Of a stretch of 15,443 bases of DNA, positions 12,772 through 15,443 are shown piece by piece. Position numbers and translations under genes: made by a program. The DNA is taken from NCBI GenBank assembly GCA_025935515.1, contig JAICVC010000036.1, positions 1 through 15,443 on the forward strand. Direction: 5' to 3'. The notes under the pieces are model-generated. The model was not told the origin of the DNA. It ran no database searches and worked only from the letters and a program-made list of their open reading frames with translations. The first letter of the stretch is position 1. Each line of letters starts with the position of its first letter. Source of the stretch: Sphingomonas sp. GTDB lineage: Bacteria > Pseudomonadota > Alphaproteobacteria > Sphingomonadales > Sphingomonadaceae.

Positions 12772-14420
12772 GCGGCGACGGATCGGCCGCCGAGCGAGCG
12801 GTGGTCAGCAAGCTCGCGCGCGGTTCGCTGTTGTCCCGCCTCAAGCGGTCGAAGCAGCCGCTGAAGTTGGTCGCGGTGCCGCGCGACCATGTCCACGGCG
12901 AACGCACGCGCGGTGACGCGCTGCTTGCCGGGCGCTTTACGGTCGGCAGCGAGACACTGCCGCTGAAGGAGCTGGACTTCGGCGAGGCCGGAGCGGCCGG
13001 GCCGCTCGCCGAGCAGCTTCAGGGCTTCTCCTGGCTGCGCGACCTCGCCGCCGCCGCATCGCGGGAGAAAGGTGCGCGGCTTGCCGAGGCCGTGGTCGGC
13101 CGCTGGCTGCTGGCGCACGGTACCAGGGCCGACGAGGCCTGGGCGCCGCAATTGTGGGGCGAGCGCATCCTCTTCTGGACCGCTTACGCGCCGTACATCC
13201 TGTCGAGCAGCGATAGCGGCTACCGCTCCGCTTTGCTCAACACTTTGGCCCGCGGCGCCCGCCACCTCGACGCCAATGCCGACAAGGCCGCGGCCGGGCT
13301 CGACCGGGTCACCGCCTGGTCCGGCGTGGTCGCCGCCGGGCTGCTGGTGCAGGGCGGAGTTCCGCGCGTTGCCCGCGGCGAAGCCGGCCTGGCGCGAGCG
13401 CTGACGTCGGCGCAATTCGACGACGGCGGGCTGGTCAGCCGTTCGCCCTACGAACAGATGCAGCTGGTCGACCGCTTCGGGTTGCTGCGCGCCTGCTATC
13501 TCGCCGCCAAGCAGACCATTCCGGACGGCATCGAAGCCGCTGCCCAGGCCTCGCTCGCGGCGCTGCACGGGATCATGATGGGGGATGGCGCCCTTTCGAG
13601 CTGGCAGGGATGCGGGCCGGGGGAATCCTCGCGGCTCGCGGCGCTGATCGACGGCTGCGGGATGCGCGCGCGGCCGCTGCGCAACGCGCGTGGCTGGGGC
13701 TATCAGCGGATGTCGGCGCTGGGCACGATCCTGGTCCTGGATGCGGCCCCGCCGCCGCCGCAGAAGCTGGCCGAACGGGGCGCTGCGTCGACCCTGGCCT
13801 TCGAGCTGTCCGACGGCGGACAGCGGCTGGTGGTCAATTGCGGCGGGCCCGGGCCGCTGCCGACCGACCTGCCCGACGAGCTGGTCGAGGGGCTGAGGAC
13901 GACCGCGGCCTATAGTACGCTGGTCCTCGCCGATACGAACTCGACCAACATCGTCACCGATGGCTCGCTCGGCAAAGGCGTCGAGGACGTCGCCATCGAC
14001 CGTAGCGAGGACAATGACGCCAGCCGGCTCGAGGCCAGCCACGACGGCTACGTCCGCTCGTTCGGGCTGATCCACAAGCGCAGCCTGATGCTCGGCAACG
14101 ACGGCAAGGAGCTGCGCGGGGCCGACCAGCTGATGCCGAAGGGCCGCAAGAAAATCCGCGAGTCGGCGCCCTATGCGGTGCGCTTCCACCTCGCTCCGGG
14201 GGTCGAGGCGACGACCACTGCCGACGGGATGGGCGCGATCCTCCGCTCGAAGGGCGCGCCGCCGTGGAACTTCCGCTGCCGCGGCGGCAACCTCGCAATC
14301 GAGGAAAGCCTGTGGATCGACGGCCGCGGCGAGCCGCAGCGCACGAGCCAGCTTGTCATTGTCGGCGAAGTGTCGGCATTGGGCGGCGAAATCGGCTGGA
14401 CCTTCCGCCGCGCCAGCTAG
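12768..14420 (+). CDS. Heparinase II/III-like family protein
   Basis: The 550-residue protein matches the alphaproteobacterial heparinase II/III-like family. It has an N-terminal helical alpha/alpha-toroid part (about 75-330, with FSWLRDL around W89) and a C-terminal beta-sandwich part with GYQRMSALGTILVLDA, ASHDGYVRSFGLIHKR (S424, H425) and YAVRFHLAPGVEA (R472-L475). Known relatives of the fold are polysaccharide lyases acting on uronic-acid glycans, but this subgroup, usually encoded beside rsmB and purH, has no function I know of. No Sec signal peptide is visible; the N-terminus is charged and basic (LKRSKQ). GTG at 12768 overlaps the rpe stop (GTGA), which fixes the start and implies coupling. 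purH follows after 15 bp. Confidence 0.85.
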   Translation: MSGDGSAAERAVVSKLARGSLLSRLKRSKQPLKLVAVPRDHVHGERTRGDALLAGRFTVGSETLPLKELDFGEAGAAGPLAEQLQGFSWLRDLAAAASREKGARLAEAVVGRWLLAHGTRADEAWAPQLWGERILFWTAYAPYILSSSDSGYRSALLNTLARGARHLDANADKAAAGLDRVTAWSGVVAAGLLVQGGVPRVARGEAGLARALTSAQFDDGGLVSRSPYEQMQLVDRFGLLRACYLAAKQTIPDGIEAAAQASLAALHGIMMGDGALSSWQGCGPGESSRLAALIDGCGMRARPLRNARGWGYQRMSALGTILVLDAAPPPPQKLAERGAASTLAFELSDGGQRLVVNCGGPGPLPTDLPDELVEGLRTTAAYSTLVLADTNSTNIVTDGSLGKGVEDVAIDRSEDNDASRLEASHDGYVRSFGLIHKRSLMLGNDGKELRGADQLMPKGRKKIRESAPYAVRFHLAPGVEATTTADGMGAILRSKGAPPWNFRCRGGNLAIEESLWIDGRGEPQRTSQLVIVGEVSALGGEIGWTFRRAS

Positions 14421-14424
14421 TCAT

Positions 14425-14430
14425 AAGGAG
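14425..14430 (+). promoter_or_regulatory. Shine-Dalgarno sequence of purH
   Basis: AAGGAG within TAAGGAGT lies 5 nt before the ATG at 14436, in the 15-bp gap after the heparinase-like gene. It is the strongest SD in this operon and fits a highly translated purH. Confidence 0.75.
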
Positions 14431-14435
14431 TATCG

Positions 14436-15443
14436 ATGACCGACCTCGTTCCCGTTCGCCGGGCGCTGATCTCGCTTTCCGACAAGATCGGCCTGGCCGA
14501 GCTTGCCGCGGGGCTCGCGCGGCATGGCGTCGAGATCGTGTCGACCGGCGGCACGGCGGCGAAGCTGCGCGAACATGGCGCCGAGGTGCGTGACATCAGC
14601 GACCTTACCGGCTTCCCCGAAATGATGGACGGCCGGGTGAAGACGCTTCACCCCAAGGTCCACGGCGGCCTGCTCGGAGTCCGCGACAACCCGGAGCATG
14701 CGGCGGCGATGGCGGAGCACGGAATCGCGCCGATCGACCTCGTCGTCGTCAACCTCTATCCGTTCCTCAGCACCGTGATGAGCGGCGCCGACCGCGACAT
14801 GGTGATCGAGAATATCGACATCGGCGGCCCCTCGATGGTCCGCTCGGCCGCCAAGAACCATGCCGACGTCGCAATCGTGACCGACCCGGCGGACTATGCG
14901 GCGCTGGTGGAGCAGCTCGACCGCAACGGTGGGACCACGCTCGAATTCCGCAAGAAGCTCGCGGCCAAGGCGTTCGCGCTGACCGCCGAATATGATTCGA
15001 CGATTGCGCAGTGGTTCGCCTTCGCCGACCAGGGCGAGCGCTGGCCCGAGAAGTGGACGCTGTCAGCGACCCGCAAGATGCCGCTGCGCTACGGCGAGAA
15101 CCCGCATCAGAGCGCCGCTTTTTACCGCACGCCTGAGCAGCGCTTCGGCGTTGCCACGATGCGCCAGGTGCAGGGCAAGGAGCTCTCCTACAACAATCTC
15201 AACGACACCGATGCCGCCTATGAGCTGGTCGCCGAGTTCGAGCGGCCGGCCGTCGTCATCGTCAAGCACGCCAACCCCTGCGGTGTCGCCGTCGCCGACA
15301 CGCTCGCCGAGGCCTATCGCCGCGCCCTCGCCGCCGACCCGGTCAGCGCCTTCGGCGGCATCATCGCCGCCAACCGGCCGCTCGACGGCGACACCGTCGA
15401 GGCGATCGGCAAGCTCTTTGCCGAAGTCATCATCGCCCCCGAC
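14436..15443 (+). CDS. purH: Bifunctional AICAR formyltransferase/IMP cyclohydrolase PurH (3' truncated by window)
   Basis: PurH carries out the last two steps of IMP synthesis. The visible 336 residues begin MTDLVPVRRALISLSDK. The first part is the MGS-like IMP cyclohydrolase domain: STGGT (36-40), GFPEMMDGRVKTLHPKVHGG (59-78), VVNLYPF and ENIDIGGPSMVRSAAKN. The AICAR transformylase domain then begins with RYGENPHQSA (218-227), GKELSYNNLND, the catalytic K277-H278 in VKHANPCG, and DPVSAFGG. A complete protein is about 525-530 residues, so roughly the last third lies beyond the right edge; no frameshift is seen. The reading frame stays open to base 15443. It is the last visible gene of the rsmB-rpe-heparinase-like-purH unit. 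Confidence 0.97.
   Translation, partial: MTDLVPVRRALISLSDKIGLAELAAGLARHGVEIVSTGGTAAKLREHGAEVRDISDLTGFPEMMDGRVKTLHPKVHGGLLGVRDNPEHAAAMAEHGIAPIDLVVVNLYPFLSTVMSGADRDMVIENIDIGGPSMVRSAAKNHADVAIVTDPADYAALVEQLDRNGGTTLEFRKKLAAKAFALTAEYDSTIAQWFAFADQGERWPEKWTLSATRKMPLRYGENPHQSAAFYRTPEQRFGVATMRQVQGKELSYNNLNDTDAAYELVAEFERPAVVIVKHANPCGVAVADTLAEAYRRALAADPVSAFGGIIAANRPLDGDTVEAIGKLFAEVIIAPD

Noticed and set aside
12732..14189. Long antisense open frame (485 codons) opposite the heparinase-like gene
   Set aside because: It has low-complexity composition and no motif. The plus-strand frame has clear family motifs and an operon position.
1..15443. CRISPR array, toxin-antitoxin pair, defence system, IS element or phage genes
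   Set aside because: I found no regularly spaced repeats, transposase, integrase, nuclease or toxin-like small gene pair. The region is ordinary chromosomal backbone.

Overview
The window is GC-rich, gene-dense chromosomal DNA, most likely from a sphingomonad (Alphaproteobacteria, Sphingomonadales). This rests on gene content and gene order: hemC-hemD-mitofilin-like divergent from tsaD-gpsA, rsmB-rpe-heparinase-like-purH, a WCGPC thioredoxin/TPR protein coupled to a LON-domain protein, and a DUF1674/SDHAF4-like gene. The taxonomic call is inference; no rRNA or marker comparison was possible. Nearly all genes are housekeeping. I see no phage, IS, CRISPR or defence island.

Layout. (1) 1-59 (-): the first codons of a gene running off the left edge, possibly ftsK. 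(2) 60-258: a divergent intergenic region holding a 122-bp composite palindrome, then a UbiH/COQ6-type FAD monooxygenase (259-1473, +). (3) A minus-strand pair, chaperedoxin-like thioredoxin-TPR protein (TTG start) and LON-domain protein, overlapping by ATGA and converging on ubiH with no gap. (4) tRNA-Gly(GCC) at 3173-3247 (+). (5) A succinate-semialdehyde-type aldehyde dehydrogenase (3395-4834, +), separated by a terminator-like hairpin from a convergent class A beta-lactamase-like serine hydrolase (4866-5954, -). (6) The heme block on the minus strand, hemC > hemD > short Mic60/mitofilin-like membrane protein, tightly coupled. (7) Divergent tsaD-gpsA (+), coupled by GTGA. (8) A 56-aa SDHAF4-like gene (-) sharing a CTAG double stop with gpsA. 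(9) rsmB, rpe, a heparinase II/III-like protein and purH (cut by the right edge), all +, apparently one operon.

Functional themes are tetrapyrrole and quinone cofactors and respiration (hemC, hemD, ubiH, SDHAF4-like, Mic60-like), RNA modification (tsaD, rsmB, with tRNA-Gly nearby), central metabolism and envelope precursors (gpsA, rpe, purH, aldehyde dehydrogenase), and protein quality control (CnoX-like, LON domain).

The most unusual structure is a pair of composite palindromic repeats of about 125 bp with the same blueprint: long G/C-rich inverted arms, small hairpins within each arm, and a variable centre that folds on itself. One lies directly upstream of ubiH and folds away its most likely ribosome-binding sequence. 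The other sits in frame inside rsmB and adds about 41 codons near the C-terminus. Other points worth checking are the beta-lactamase-like enzyme (Gln at the Asn170 position and about 34 extra residues), the very short Mic60-like protein, and a heparinase-fold protein with no visible export signal inside an rRNA-modification/purine operon.
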